From a virus: a stretch of DNA of 42,739 nucleotides. Numbering within the stretch: position 1 is the first letter of the stretch; each line of letters begins with the position of its first letter. Below, in pieces: positions 17,112 through 25,908 of the stretch. The DNA lies in IMG/VR virus record IMGVR_UViG_3300021090_000054, positions 1-42,739 of that record; one strand, given 5' to 3'. The notes under the pieces are model-generated. The model searched no databases. It worked only from the letters and a program-made list of their open reading frames with translations, and was not told the origin of the DNA. A program made the position numbers and the translations under genes.

Positions 17112-18188
17112 TCAGGGCTTTGGACAATATTTAACTAATGCCTGGGCCACTAACCGAGCCTCTCTCTCGCCGTAATCTCCCCATTGAGAAATGCGAATGT
17201 TGTCTTGAAAGCTGCCACCATATCCAAGCGCAGTCATGATTGGATTGGTCTGAGAATGCAAAGATCCACAAGCCGACCCAAGCCCAACAAAGATTCCGTC
17301 AGCTTCCAGTTGAGCCATTACATGCGGACCCATCTTCTTTCCAACGTTGAGAAAAGTAGCATGTGGAATCCGATTGGCATTTTCGCCAACAATATCAACC
17401 CCAATGGATTTTACAGCTGATTCAATTATCGATCTGAAATTCAATGCTCTATGATATCTGGCGGATAATGTCTTGACAGCTTCTTCCAATGCTACGGCCG
17501 TCGCAACAACCATTCCTACATCAGGAGTTCCGGGGCGATCGAAATAGTACCGGCTACCCAAACCAAATTCCCGCCACCAATTACTATCACGTAAGTATAT
17601 AAACCCAACATTTACTGGGCCTCCAAACTTATGAGCGCCAAATATACCAATCCTTAGATTAGGTATCTTTGAAACATTGATGGGAATCTTACCTAATGAT
17701 TGGGTCAGGTCACAAAAGAATGGAACAGTGATATTCTCTATATCTTGTATTGTTCCAATCTCATTCTGCACATGCATACATACAAAGGCCGATTTTTCAG
17801 GAGGCGTAAATGTACATGCAACAACTCCGTTTTTATTCACAAAGAGATCATTATTACCAAAGAGTTCTCTGGCTTTCATTGCCACTGACTTATGTTCGAT
17901 GGTAGAACAATACACCTTATCAAAGTTCTGAGCTTTTAAGATTTCCAAGCCCCATTCGCAGGCTTGTGTGCAGGATGATGTGAAGACTATTTGATTGGAA
18001 TTTTCCGCCCCAATCAATTTGGCAATTTGGGTTCTGGCCGTCTCAAGCGCTGACGCCGCCTGTCTTCCAGGCTGAGAAATTGACATAGCATGGCCATGCC
18101 CACCAATTGACTTATTGAAGTTTACGTAGGCTTCGAGGGCCTTTGGGGTGAGTGGTAGGTGTGCGTTAGCGTCCAGAAATAGTTGCAT
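17112..18188 (-). CDS. cysteine desulfurase (NifS/IscS-type, PLP enzyme)
   Basis: 358 residues, ATG 18188 with AGGAAG; overlaps the patatin gene by 23 bases. It is a full-length class V aminotransferase-like enzyme: EHK at 98-100 (ring-stacking His99), NEIGTIQ at 142-148, DLTQSLGKIPI at 160-170 (usually DATQSVGK), the PLP Lys187 in GAHKFGGP, and the catalytic Cys307 in GLGSACGS. The family removes sulfur from cysteine as a bound persulfide for Fe-S clusters, tRNA thiolation or DNA phosphorothioation. No Dnd, Isc or tRNA-thiolation partner is in the window, so the acceptor is unknown. Very unusual among virion genes. All key residues are present, so it is probably active. Confidence 0.88.
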   Translation of the reverse strand: MQLFLDANAHLPLTPKALEAYVNFNKSIGGHGHAMSISQPGRQAASALETARTQIAKLIGAENSNQIVFTSSCTQACEWGLEILKAQNFDKVYCSTIEHKSVAMKARELFGNNDLFVNKNGVVACTFTPPEKSAFVCMHVQNEIGTIQDIENITVPFFCDLTQSLGKIPINVSKIPNLRIGIFGAHKFGGPVNVGFIYLRDSNWWREFGLGSRYYFDRPGTPDVGMVVATAVALEEAVKTLSARYHRALNFRSIIESAVKSIGVDIVGENANRIPHATFLNVGKKMGPHVMAQLEADGIFVGLGSACGSLHSQTNPIMTALGYGGSFQDNIRISQWGDYGEREARLVAQALVKYCPKP

Positions 18189-19149
18189 TTGCTTCCTGAA
18201 TCGTCATGGGTTTGAGGGCTACTCTTTGGCCCTGTTCAAACATATAACGAATAGATTTAGGATCGAAAGACAAAGAATCGTCTGTCAATACCACGTCTGG
18301 CAGGAATACCCGAACCTTAACATCTGGATACATTCTAGCTACATCAAGAAGATTATCTCTGATTATTTGGTTTGTGAAAATATCCAATGTCCTCATCAAC
18401 TGTCCAGTTAGAGGTGGCATGACAGCACTATCTCCTATAGCCAACATACTCGCAAGAACAATATCTACCTCGGTTGCACCGGCATCAATCGCATCTTGTA
18501 GAGGAGCTATACGACGCACACCGCCATCTGTATACCAAAAGTGTTCAATTTGTATGTTGTCTAGGAAGAGCGGAAATGCACTAGATGCCAAAACCCAATC
18601 TCGAATATTTGGATTGTCTTGAGTGGCGCTTTCGTACGTTCCTTTCCCCCAACTGACAGCACCAACAATCAATTTCTTACCCGCGGCTTTGGTTTTATCA
18701 GGATCGAAATGCTTGTAAACCAATTTTTGAAGAGGTTTTGAGCTATAGATTGACTTTACCTTCACCATTACAAGGTAAGGTAATACAAAAGATGCGAACC
18801 AACAAATTCCCAATATAGCCGTAAGCCACATAGGCGCATCTAAGAAAAATGATACGGAGGTTGCCGCTAATAGAAACACAACTGGAATGCCACTTATAAT
18901 TAGCCACTTATACAGCTTGTGCTTCCAAATAGAACGGTTTCCTTTGATAACATTGAACCAAAGATTTTCCCCGAACTCTATCATCTCTTTCAAGTTTCCT
19001 TGGGAAAACATTGAGGATAACAAGGCCCCAACCGATACGCCAGCAAAGCCCTCGTACTCCAGAGCCGGATCAAGTTCTTTCAGCTTGCTCACCACTCCCA
19101 GTTGAAACGCCCCTTTCGCGCCGCCACCCGATAAAACCAAGAATTTCAT
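18166..19149 (-). CDS. patatin-like phospholipase with inserted membrane segments
   Basis: Start at ATG 19149 (MKFLVLSGGG) with AAGGAG upstream; 327 residues. The N-terminus holds the oxyanion loop GGGAKG (8-13) and the nucleophile elbow GVSVG with Ser39. The partner Asp208 lies in YTDGGVR, the usual DGG box. This Ser-Asp dyad defines patatin-like lipases, which release fatty acids from phospholipids. Between the two halves, at about 82-103 and 107-129, are two strongly hydrophobic stretches that look like a membrane hairpin; the family normally lacks these here. It may anchor the enzyme in the host inner membrane for lysis, takeover or exclusion. Coupled to the downstream desulfurase gene by overlap. 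Confidence 0.88.
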   Translation of the reverse strand: MKFLVLSGGGAKGAFQLGVVSKLKELDPALEYEGFAGVSVGALLSSMFSQGNLKEMIEFGENLWFNVIKGNRSIWKHKLYKWLIISGIPVVFLLAATSVSFFLDAPMWLTAILGICWFASFVLPYLVMVKVKSIYSSKPLQKLVYKHFDPDKTKAAGKKLIVGAVSWGKGTYESATQDNPNIRDWVLASSAFPLFLDNIQIEHFWYTDGGVRRIAPLQDAIDAGATEVDIVLASMLAIGDSAVMPPLTGQLMRTLDIFTNQIIRDNLLDVARMYPDVKVRVFLPDVVLTDDSLSFDPKSIRYMFEQGQRVALKPMTIQEANATISGR

Positions 19150-19255
19150 ACAATCTCCTTCCATGTATGCCCAATCAAAACATTATCTTAGATAAACCAT
19201 CTGGATTGCTCTTGATAAACCTTACAGCATCTACATTGAGCTTGGAATACTTTCA

Positions 19256-19546
19256 TTAGGTTCCTATATGCCAAACATGAACATCTACAGTCCCAGTGCC
19301 TCTAAAGAAGATTTTGTCCTCAGCTCTAGTTCCAAAGTTAAAAATCTGCGCATTGCTAATTCGACCATGTAAGTGTTGGCCATCAAAAGAATACTCTACA
19401 TTAGTTCCAGCCGCGCACACAAACATCATTCGGCGAGCCCCTCGGAAAGCAGTGGTCACCTGTGGGGTGGTTGGGAAGTATCCATCAGTGATAGCAACAA
19501 CTACCGATTGAAAGTAATTGAAATCTTTTCCTCTATTCTCAGTCAT
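19256..19546 (-). CDS. small tail-type beta protein (96 aa)
   Basis: ATG 19546 with GAGGTAAATT upstream. The sequence NRGKDFNYFQSVVVAITDGYFPTTP, followed by VEYSFDGQHLHGRI and EDKIFFRGTGTVDVHVW, fits a family of small phage beta-sandwich proteins in which VEYSFxGxTxHG and SKIWFRxxxGTVxVxxW are typical; this is recollection. In the members I recall, the position of DGY reads AGS. It is the last fibre-block gene before the accessory cassette. Probably a minor virion protein. Confidence 0.65.
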   Translation of the reverse strand: MTENRGKDFNYFQSVVVAITDGYFPTTPQVTTAFRGARRMMFVCAAGTNVEYSFDGQHLHGRISNAQIFNFGTRAEDKIFFRGTGTVDVHVWHIGT

Positions 19547-19598
19547 AATTTACCTCAAATGCTTGCAAGTTGGTATCCTACTTATACAGCAATATGCT

Positions 19599-20204
19599 TT
19601 ACTCATCAAACCTGGTTGGTACCGTTGCCAAATAAGTGTTTGTGGCCTCAATAATCTCTGCCTCTGTAGTAGCAGCTTGTATAGCTGCCTTAACGACCTC
19701 CGATCCACCAAGAACAGAGGCAATAAATTGCGCCATGGTCCCAAATACTGCGCGCACTTCATCGGCATTGTTGATAGAAATATAGTCCGAATCATCAATT
19801 GTTCTAACAGTGAATGGATAAGACATGCCCATCAACTCCCATTGATCGGCCACAGACGCCCACCCCATCCATTTTAGTTGAGCATTTGTACTTACAGATA
19901 GATACTTACCCGAACCAGGAGGAAACTCAACCCCAGGGCCTCTGATAATATACGCCTCTCCTGCATTGTTGACGATACTCAAATACTGGAGTTTTATATT
20001 AGTCAGCTCAGTAGCTTCAATGGCAGCTATCTCCTCAGTAGATTTTAGCACTAATTTGAAATCAGCATCAAAGGTCAAATGCGATAATGGATATGGCCCT
20101 ATCAATGACAAGTATGGATTAATAACCCATTCAGTTTCGGGAAAGTCTGGCGTGTTTACACTATACTTAATTTCCATGGTTGTTTTGTTGATTACATTAG
20201 ACAT
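19599..20204 (-). CDS. tail fibre-associated protein, DUF4376-like C-terminus (201 aa)
   Basis: Start set at ATG 20204 (MSNVINKTTM) because AAAGGAGA lies upstream. The N-terminal part is beta-rich (IKYSVNTPDFPETEWVINP). The C-terminal 75 residues run VRTIDDSDYISINNADEVRAVFGTMAQFIASVLGG...KAAIQAATTEAEIIEA, a helical tail with the AIxxAxTxxEI pattern of DUF4376-type domains, which occur in fibre-assembly and fibre-tip proteins. No DGY. Likely a fibre accessory or chaperone by position. Confidence 0.55.
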   Translation of the reverse strand: MSNVINKTTMEIKYSVNTPDFPETEWVINPYLSLIGPYPLSHLTFDADFKLVLKSTEEIAAIEATELTNIKLQYLSIVNNAGEAYIIRGPGVEFPPGSGKYLSVSTNAQLKWMGWASVADQWELMGMSYPFTVRTIDDSDYISINNADEVRAVFGTMAQFIASVLGGSEVVKAAIQAATTEAEIIEATNTYLATVPTRFDE

Positions 20205-20214
20205 ATACTCTCCT

Positions 20215-21207
20215 TTATACCAACCACTCAAGCATCACGAAGAACAAGCCCCAATCGCCCGTAAGTTCGGTACCTCCCGATGGGTTTTGTCGGACCAACT
20301 CCATTTGGTAAAATCGATCAGCCGTATACGACAACGTGGACAGCGTAATTGTCTGTGTATCACGCTGGAACGTCACGTTCGTGGGAATGCTGATATCAGT
20401 CAAGGTTGTGCTAATCCACGAGCTCAACGTCGAGTTGTCAGGAACCTCTCTCGCTTTAATGGACAAACCTACCGTTCTAGTACCACCTGGTGCCGTCATA
20501 GCCTTACTCATGAAAGTAAACTTAACTTGAGTACAAGTAGCCGGAATGCGCACAGTCCAACCAACTCCCTCGGAGGTGGTATCGTCAAACCTACGAATCA
20601 AGACCGCAGCATTCACCAAATCTGTATTAAGCGCGGCTGGGGATGTAACTGCCCAATCAGATCCAGGATCATCAAAATCAGGCGCGGCAAAGTTTTGAAT
20701 AAGTAACGGTCCTGAGCTACCACCAGTTGGCGTCTGCCACGTAGCGGCCGTCGAAGAGGTGGCAGTTAAAACCTGCCCACTACTAGGCGCTGTAGCAGAT
20801 GATACGGATACCACTGTGGTGGCTGATTTCAAACCAGAAGCATTGAAGGTATATCCATCAATATATCCCTTGGTGGCCGCATCTGTAGATGCAGTAGGGG
20901 TTGTTAATCCTTTAATCTGAATACTATTCATTGTCAGCGCAGTATCACTAAGAGTCATGCGCAGATTAGTACTAGTAGTTCCTCCAGTAGCAAATTTAAT
21001 AGTCTTGGTAGCCGTTCCAGCAACTATTGCCAAATGACCACCGATCGAGAATAGATAAGAATCATTGATGCCAGAAATGTTGTATGCTGCCTCAGAATAC
21101 GTAGAGCTATTGAACCACAAATTTCTACGATCAGTAGAAACATCAATCGGATTTATAACCTGATTGACATTGAATTGCCAGGTTTTTTCAAGTGATGGTA
21201 ATCCCAT
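20215..21207 (-). CDS. tail fibre/virion protein (330 aa)
   Basis: ATG 21207 with AAGGAAAAT upstream. The N-terminus (MGLPSLEKTWQFNVNQ) is of the kind that starts large-phage virion proteins. A beta-solenoid-like segment follows (GGTTSTNLRMTLSDTALTMNSIQIKGL split by turns), then the junction TDAATKGYIDGYTF, which is the usual fibre ATKxYVD joint with GY added after Asp. A linker, SGQVLTATSSTAATWQTP, is a common phage fibre element. The last 150 residues form a beta domain. One DGY. Confidence 0.75.
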   Translation of the reverse strand: MGLPSLEKTWQFNVNQVINPIDVSTDRRNLWFNSSTYSEAAYNISGINDSYLFSIGGHLAIVAGTATKTIKFATGGTTSTNLRMTLSDTALTMNSIQIKGLTTPTASTDAATKGYIDGYTFNASGLKSATTVVSVSSATAPSSGQVLTATSSTAATWQTPTGGSSGPLLIQNFAAPDFDDPGSDWAVTSPAALNTDLVNAAVLIRRFDDTTSEGVGWTVRIPATCTQVKFTFMSKAMTAPGGTRTVGLSIKAREVPDNSTLSSWISTTLTDISIPTNVTFQRDTQTITLSTLSYTADRFYQMELVRQNPSGGTELTGDWGLFFVMLEWLV

Positions 21208-21214
21208 ATTTTCC

Positions 21215-21901
21215 TTATGTAGCCGTAATTACAATGCCGGCAGCCAAACACGAAGAACTTCCACCAGTAATAGTAGGTGTCGCTAACCAAAACTCTATTA
21301 TCGCTGATCCGGTAGGTGGCGTGAAAATTTGAGGACCAAAATTGTAATCGGTTTCCAAACCAGCAACCACTCCCGATTCGAACAAAATTGTTGTATTTGT
21401 TTTGTCGTACAATCGGATCTGTGCAGTAGATCCTGCAGGAATTTGAACTAACGTATTGAGTCTAAACACAGCCGTTCCGGCTCCCAATACGGTGTAATCC
21501 AAGACCGGAATGGCACCAATTAATGTGTAAGTTGACCCTGCTGGTTGGGTTCCGGAGACTAGCGGAAGATACGTCAGAGCGGGCCCAGAGCTTAGTTTTG
21601 CATCAATATTAGCAAGGTGTTCTCCAATGACATTGTTCGTTGGAGCGGTGTAATTGGTAGGAGAATATACAAGCCCAACATGATAGCCATCAATTGATCT
21701 GGAATCATCAGCCCACTGAACACTATCTTGGCCATCAATTACATGGTAACCATCTGATGCCCCAAAAGTTCCAGCGGGTGCTGCGGAATAGCGGCCATAC
21801 CCATCAACCCACGCTATAAACCCTGGCTTAACAGCAGTTTCGCTAGCTAGGGCTAACAAACTTGGCATGTGCAAACTTTGTCTGAAAAATAATCCTGTCA
21901 T
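21215..21901 (-). CDS. tail/virion protein with DGY motifs (228 aa)
   Basis: ATG 21901 with AAAGGCG upstream. The N-terminal part has three DGY copies (WVDGYGRYS, ASDGYHVID, SIDGYHVGL). The phrase TNYTAPTNNVIGEHLANIDAKLS is a typical fibre trimerisation or joint element. The C-terminal 100 residues are a beta domain rich in Thr and Gly (AVFRLNTLVQIPAGSTAQIRL broken by loops). Probably a fibre or adhesin component. Confidence 0.7.
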   Translation of the reverse strand: MTGLFFRQSLHMPSLLALASETAVKPGFIAWVDGYGRYSAAPAGTFGASDGYHVIDGQDSVQWADDSRSIDGYHVGLVYSPTNYTAPTNNVIGEHLANIDAKLSSGPALTYLPLVSGTQPAGSTYTLIGAIPVLDYTVLGAGTAVFRLNTLVQIPAGSTAQIRLYDKTNTTILFESGVVAGLETDYNFGPQIFTPPTGSAIIEFWLATPTITGGSSSCLAAGIVITAT

Positions 21902-21913
21902 AGCGCCTTTGTT

Positions 21914-23668
21914 TTAGGTAAATAACCCTATGCCTTGTTGATATTGTTGCAATAAATAGTTTTGAGATCTGATAGTGCTTTCAATGCGTATATCGTCCAC
22001 AAACCCCGCATTAGAACCCCAAGGACCATTGAACCCCCAATCTATACTCGCTGGCGTGATTGTTGTAGTAGCGGCCTGTAAACCATTTATATATACAATG
22101 GCCACACCAGTAGTAGCATTGTAAGTTGCCGCAACAAACGTCCAGTTGACCAGAGAGTTAGCTGGTGTACTAACAGCACGTGCGCTGGTTGACCAACTGA
22201 AATTTATTACTCCGCTAGCATCAATAAATATGGCAGCCGAAGGATACGGAGCTGACCAAGTATCTCCTGTATGATAGTTTTTTGCGATAAGAGAGATACC
22301 TCCTCCTCCAGAATATAGGCGCGTCCATGCAGAGAGCGTAATAGAGCTAGATTCTCCAATACTGGTATCGGCAGTCATCATAGATGCAAAATGTACGCTT
22401 GTAACTGCCCTTGCACAGTTGCCAAATATACCTGGCGTACCTGCAATAATCGAGTTGCCAGAGGGAACAGTTAAGTCAAGCGTTCCACCAACCCCTGTAT
22501 TGGCAAAAGGCGCAGCTAACTCATCACACGTCCACAAAATCTGCGTATACCCATCTGTAACTGTTGTTCGGAGCGCACCTGTTCCACCACCTCCCCCGCT
22601 ATATCCATCTAAAGCCGATTTGATAATATTCTCTTCAGCTACCGCTCTGTTCGTCTCTGCGGTTACTAAGGAGATAATAGAGGACGCATAGCCATCTACA
22701 TATACAACGGTTGCATATCCATCAGCAGACCCTCCGCCTCCACCACTATACCCATCCAAAGCTGCTTTGATAATATTCTCTTCAGCTATCGCTCTGTTAG
22801 TTTCTGCAGCCACAGAAGCTATGATTGAAGCTGCATAGCCATCTACATACGTTTGGGTCGTATAGCCGTCTAAGGCCGTCTTGATTTGATTCTCGGCACC
22901 AATTGCCCTATTAGTTTCCGCCTGCAATTCCACTGTGGTAGCGTATCCGTCGAGACTTTGAGGAACTCCATAACCATCTAGTGTCTGTCGTATTAGCGCC
23001 TCAGCAGCTTCGGCCCTGGATATCTCAGATTGTAGCAATCCTCCATCCGCAGCGGTACCAGATGTAGTTCCAATAACCAATGCCCCAGTCACAATACTGT
23101 TGATAGTCCAAGTCATTATCGACTGGTCATATTCACTTGAGCTTACCAAAGAGAATTCATTTGTAGTCTGGGAGCCCAGAGACACATCTCCAATTTGGCC
23201 CAATGGAGTTTTTCGACTCCACATTACTTTAGCATCTACAGGAATTGCTCCAGGTAAACTAACTGCAACATATCCATCCACCAATGTTGCTTCGCCACAG
23301 GTGCCTATGGAATTATAACCATCTAGAGCACTTTTAATTTCTTGTTCAGCCGCCAAGGCTCGATTCGTTTCCCCTTGCAAATCAACGAGAGTGGCATATC
23401 CATCCAGGCTTTGTGGCACTCCATATCCGTCCAATGCAGTCAAGATGGTTTGTTCAACCGCTACGGCGCGATTTGTTTCAGCTTGCACCTCTGCGGTGGT
23501 AGCATAACCATCCAGATCTGGTGGTGCCCCATAACCATCTAGAGCAATTAGAATATCCTGCATTCCCGAAGTAAGCCCATTTAGCTTATTCTTATCAGCA
23601 GAGGACATAACACCATTAGCTGCTAAATTTGCTAAAAGACTTGGATCTTTGTAATTAATTGTACCCAT
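21914..23668 (-). CDS. coiled-coil tail fibre with LamG domain; paralogue of 25909-27105
   Basis: Start set at ATG 23668 (MGTINYKDPSLLA), which matches the start of the paralogue (MSTIDYRDPSLLA). The next 370 residues are repeated units of the form DGYATxxxxQAETNRAxAxExxIxxALDGY, short coiled-coil rods separated by DGY joints, 15 DGY in all. A small beta domain (TLVDGYVAVSLPGAIP...IGDVSLGSQTT) interrupts them and also ends 14706-15425. The last 200 residues form a LamG jelly roll ending FVDDIRIESTIRS. The repeats share near-identical DNA with the paralogue, so exchange between the two is likely. Probably a receptor-binding fibre. Confidence 0.8.
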   Translation of the reverse strand: MGTINYKDPSLLANLAANGVMSSADKNKLNGLTSGMQDILIALDGYGAPPDLDGYATTAEVQAETNRAVAVEQTILTALDGYGVPQSLDGYATLVDLQGETNRALAAEQEIKSALDGYNSIGTCGEATLVDGYVAVSLPGAIPVDAKVMWSRKTPLGQIGDVSLGSQTTNEFSLVSSSEYDQSIMTWTINSIVTGALVIGTTSGTAADGGLLQSEISRAEAAEALIRQTLDGYGVPQSLDGYATTVELQAETNRAIGAENQIKTALDGYTTQTYVDGYAASIIASVAAETNRAIAEENIIKAALDGYSGGGGGSADGYATVVYVDGYASSIISLVTAETNRAVAEENIIKSALDGYSGGGGGTGALRTTVTDGYTQILWTCDELAAPFANTGVGGTLDLTVPSGNSIIAGTPGIFGNCARAVTSVHFASMMTADTSIGESSSITLSAWTRLYSGGGGISLIAKNYHTGDTWSAPYPSAAIFIDASGVINFSWSTSARAVSTPANSLVNWTFVAATYNATTGVAIVYINGLQAATTTITPASIDWGFNGPWGSNAGFVDDIRIESTIRSQNYLLQQYQQGIGLFT

Positions 23669-23721
23669 ATATTGCCCTGTAATCACATGCTGCAATATGC
23701 AGCCTAATATGCGCAATTTAC

Positions 23722-25899
23722 TTACGGATAAGCCACTGCCAAAACAGTTCCAGTTGGTTGCGCAGTGGTAACTGTAAACCAAGTTGCGCCGCCATCTTCT
23801 GTGATATATGCCACAGAGGCTCCGGTATCAGCTAATATAATTCTACCAGTGTACGGATCATAAGTCGCATCTCGAACATTCACCGCACCACCTCCGATAG
23901 TGCCACCATTCGACCAGGTTACTCCGCCATCTATAGAATACATCGTTTGAGAATCGGTAGTGGCAATGGCAATAAGCCTCTGATGAATAGGGTCCCAAAC
24001 CAACGCATACCAATTCCTACTTGTAATTGTTCCACCATTAACCCAATTATATCCATCTGTAGTATACTGGGATTGAGTACCACCAAGACTTGGCAAAACC
24101 ACAACACGTGCATGCACCGGGTCATATGCTATTGCATTCATAGGAACAATAGGATTGGCCATTGGATAGAAGTTCACACCACCATCATCGGTATACAGTG
24201 CATCTGCTGTGCTGCCGGCAACCCACATACATCTATTATGCCCAGGATCAAAGCAACCGGCAAACCACCCTGCGGCCACAATAGTAGATGCACTCTGCGT
24301 CCAAGTAACCCCGCCATTGGAGGTCATATATGCTCCAGAAGTTTGCGATTGGGCTATAGCGATTGTGGTTTGATGATATCCATCATACACCAACTTAAAC
24401 CAAGCTTGATATGAGGCATTAGTAACCCCTCCAGCCGTCCATTTAGCACCACCATCAATGGAATAATAAGTAGACCCGGATAATGTTGCGCCATTCGAGA
24501 TGGTGATATACCTAGAGTGCGCAGCATCCCAAATCATACCATACCAACCACCACTTGGTAATGTGCCACCAGTTGCCCAATTAAATCTACCATCTTGAGA
24601 ATAACAAGATGTTGTAGAGTTTCTAGTAGCTGTAACTATACGCCCTGAATACGGGCCAACAAACAAGCCTTGCGGGCCTTGTGGTCCTTGTGCCCCTTGC
24701 GTAACCACTCCGGGAACACCCTGGTCTCCTTTGATAGTAGTCGGGCTTACCACCGACCCAACCGCCCCAGTGTAATACCACAAAATTCCGCGGACTGTAG
24801 TGTCTTGAGTGGTTGGGTAAGCTCCATCCCATCCGTTTCTTAGTTCAAAAACAAATGTAGAACTAAACACCAAAGGGTTGGCATAATGCCACTTATACCA
24901 AGCCACATGACCACCACTTGGATTAAACACCACACCCGCATCTCTGGTCTTGCCTGGAGTTCCAGAGCTGAAATAAAACCCATTTTGAGCATAGTCTTCA
25001 ATTGAATCATATTTATATTGGTCAGTTTGAACCTGCGCCCCACCGACATTTATCCAATTATACCCATCTTCACCATACCCATCGATTACGGCGTTCATCC
25101 ATCCTTCAAGATAATGAAAATCAGTTTGCCCAGTTAGATCATAATATCCACCAACAAACACGCCACCGGTTGGAGAGTTGACAGTCAGTAAATTTTGAGT
25201 AGCATAAGGAGCCACCACATAATTCATAGTAGAGGACCAGAGCTTTCCATATAGCCCCCAATTCATACCAGTTCCCAACTTATATTCCAAATATCCACCT
25301 AAAAGATGGTTTCCGACGTTGACAAGATCTACAAACTGAACCTTCACATGACTGCTGAATGGAGCAACGAAGTCCAAATAGAAACTAAGGCCATTGTTGC
25401 TCGAAACTCCACCGCCAGCCCTATCGCTGTAACACGCAGCAGCACGAAAACAACCAATATCTTCTACATATCCATCTATAGATGGAGTCAGCTCACCATC
25501 AACAAACACCTGAAACTTCATGGTTGGCGTAGCGCCGGAATACCCTAGCATCGCTAGTGTGCAAAAAATCTTAGATAAATACCCAGCACCATCGATATCA
25601 AGCACAGTATATCCACCACCAGCTGGCAATTCAGGGCCCCTCAATGTCGAGATGTGTGAAGTAAATACGCCTGGATATTGAGGTGAATCTAGTCCAGGTA
25701 CACGAGCCGCTAAATCAGCATAAGCTTTCGGCACCACGTCATCGATACCAACTGGGGTTGCTGTTCTCATAACTGCAAAACCAGTATCGGTAGAGTTGCG
25801 CACCTCAACCACCCCAGCATTGTTCTTTAATTGAGGCCCGCCAATTCCCAACTGAAACAGATTGTCAACAATACCACTTATTCTTTGCAGTAAACCCAT
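23722..25899 (-). CDS. multidomain adhesin: DUF2961-like, collagen-like and Asp-box propeller (725 aa)
   Basis: ATG 25899 with GAGGAAT upstream. Domains in order: a phage-fibre N-terminus (about 1-60, with VEVRNSTDTGFAVMRTATP); a beta domain (about 65-290) with FQVFVDGELTPSI, the VDGExTPSI phrase of DUF2961-type jelly rolls; a short collagen-like GxY stretch (about 393-412, GAQGPQGPQG); and a seven-unit Asp-box array (about 420-725) with YSIDGGAKW, YSIDGGVTW and ITEDGGATW. Seven such units suggest a seven-bladed sialidase-like propeller. One unit reads TTDGYNW instead of DGGxTW. No sialidase catalytic Arg triad can be identified by eye. Likely the distal receptor-binding protein. Confidence 0.82.
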   Translation of the reverse strand: MGLLQRISGIVDNLFQLGIGGPQLKNNAGVVEVRNSTDTGFAVMRTATPVGIDDVVPKAYADLAARVPGLDSPQYPGVFTSHISTLRGPELPAGGGYTVLDIDGAGYLSKIFCTLAMLGYSGATPTMKFQVFVDGELTPSIDGYVEDIGCFRAAACYSDRAGGGVSSNNGLSFYLDFVAPFSSHVKVQFVDLVNVGNHLLGGYLEYKLGTGMNWGLYGKLWSSTMNYVVAPYATQNLLTVNSPTGGVFVGGYYDLTGQTDFHYLEGWMNAVIDGYGEDGYNWINVGGAQVQTDQYKYDSIEDYAQNGFYFSSGTPGKTRDAGVVFNPSGGHVAWYKWHYANPLVFSSTFVFELRNGWDGAYPTTQDTTVRGILWYYTGAVGSVVSPTTIKGDQGVPGVVTQGAQGPQGPQGLFVGPYSGRIVTATRNSTTSCYSQDGRFNWATGGTLPSGGWYGMIWDAAHSRYITISNGATLSGSTYYSIDGGAKWTAGGVTNASYQAWFKLVYDGYHQTTIAIAQSQTSGAYMTSNGGVTWTQSASTIVAAGWFAGCFDPGHNRCMWVAGSTADALYTDDGGVNFYPMANPIVPMNAIAYDPVHARVVVLPSLGGTQSQYTTDGYNWVNGGTITSRNWYALVWDPIHQRLIAIATTDSQTMYSIDGGVTWSNGGTIGGGAVNVRDATYDPYTGRIILADTGASVAYITEDGGATWFTVTTAQPTGTVLAVAYP

Positions 25900-25908
25900 A
25901 ATTCCTCA

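Noticed and set aside
17112-18188. DNA phosphorothioation (Dnd) system
   Set aside because: Only the desulfurase is present; no DndB-E-like partner lies in the window, so a Dnd call would go beyond the evidence.
19966-20706. 246-codon plus-strand open frame
   Set aside because: Lies antisense across two minus-strand tail genes with proper starts and ribosome sites; composition is not protein-like and there is no motif.
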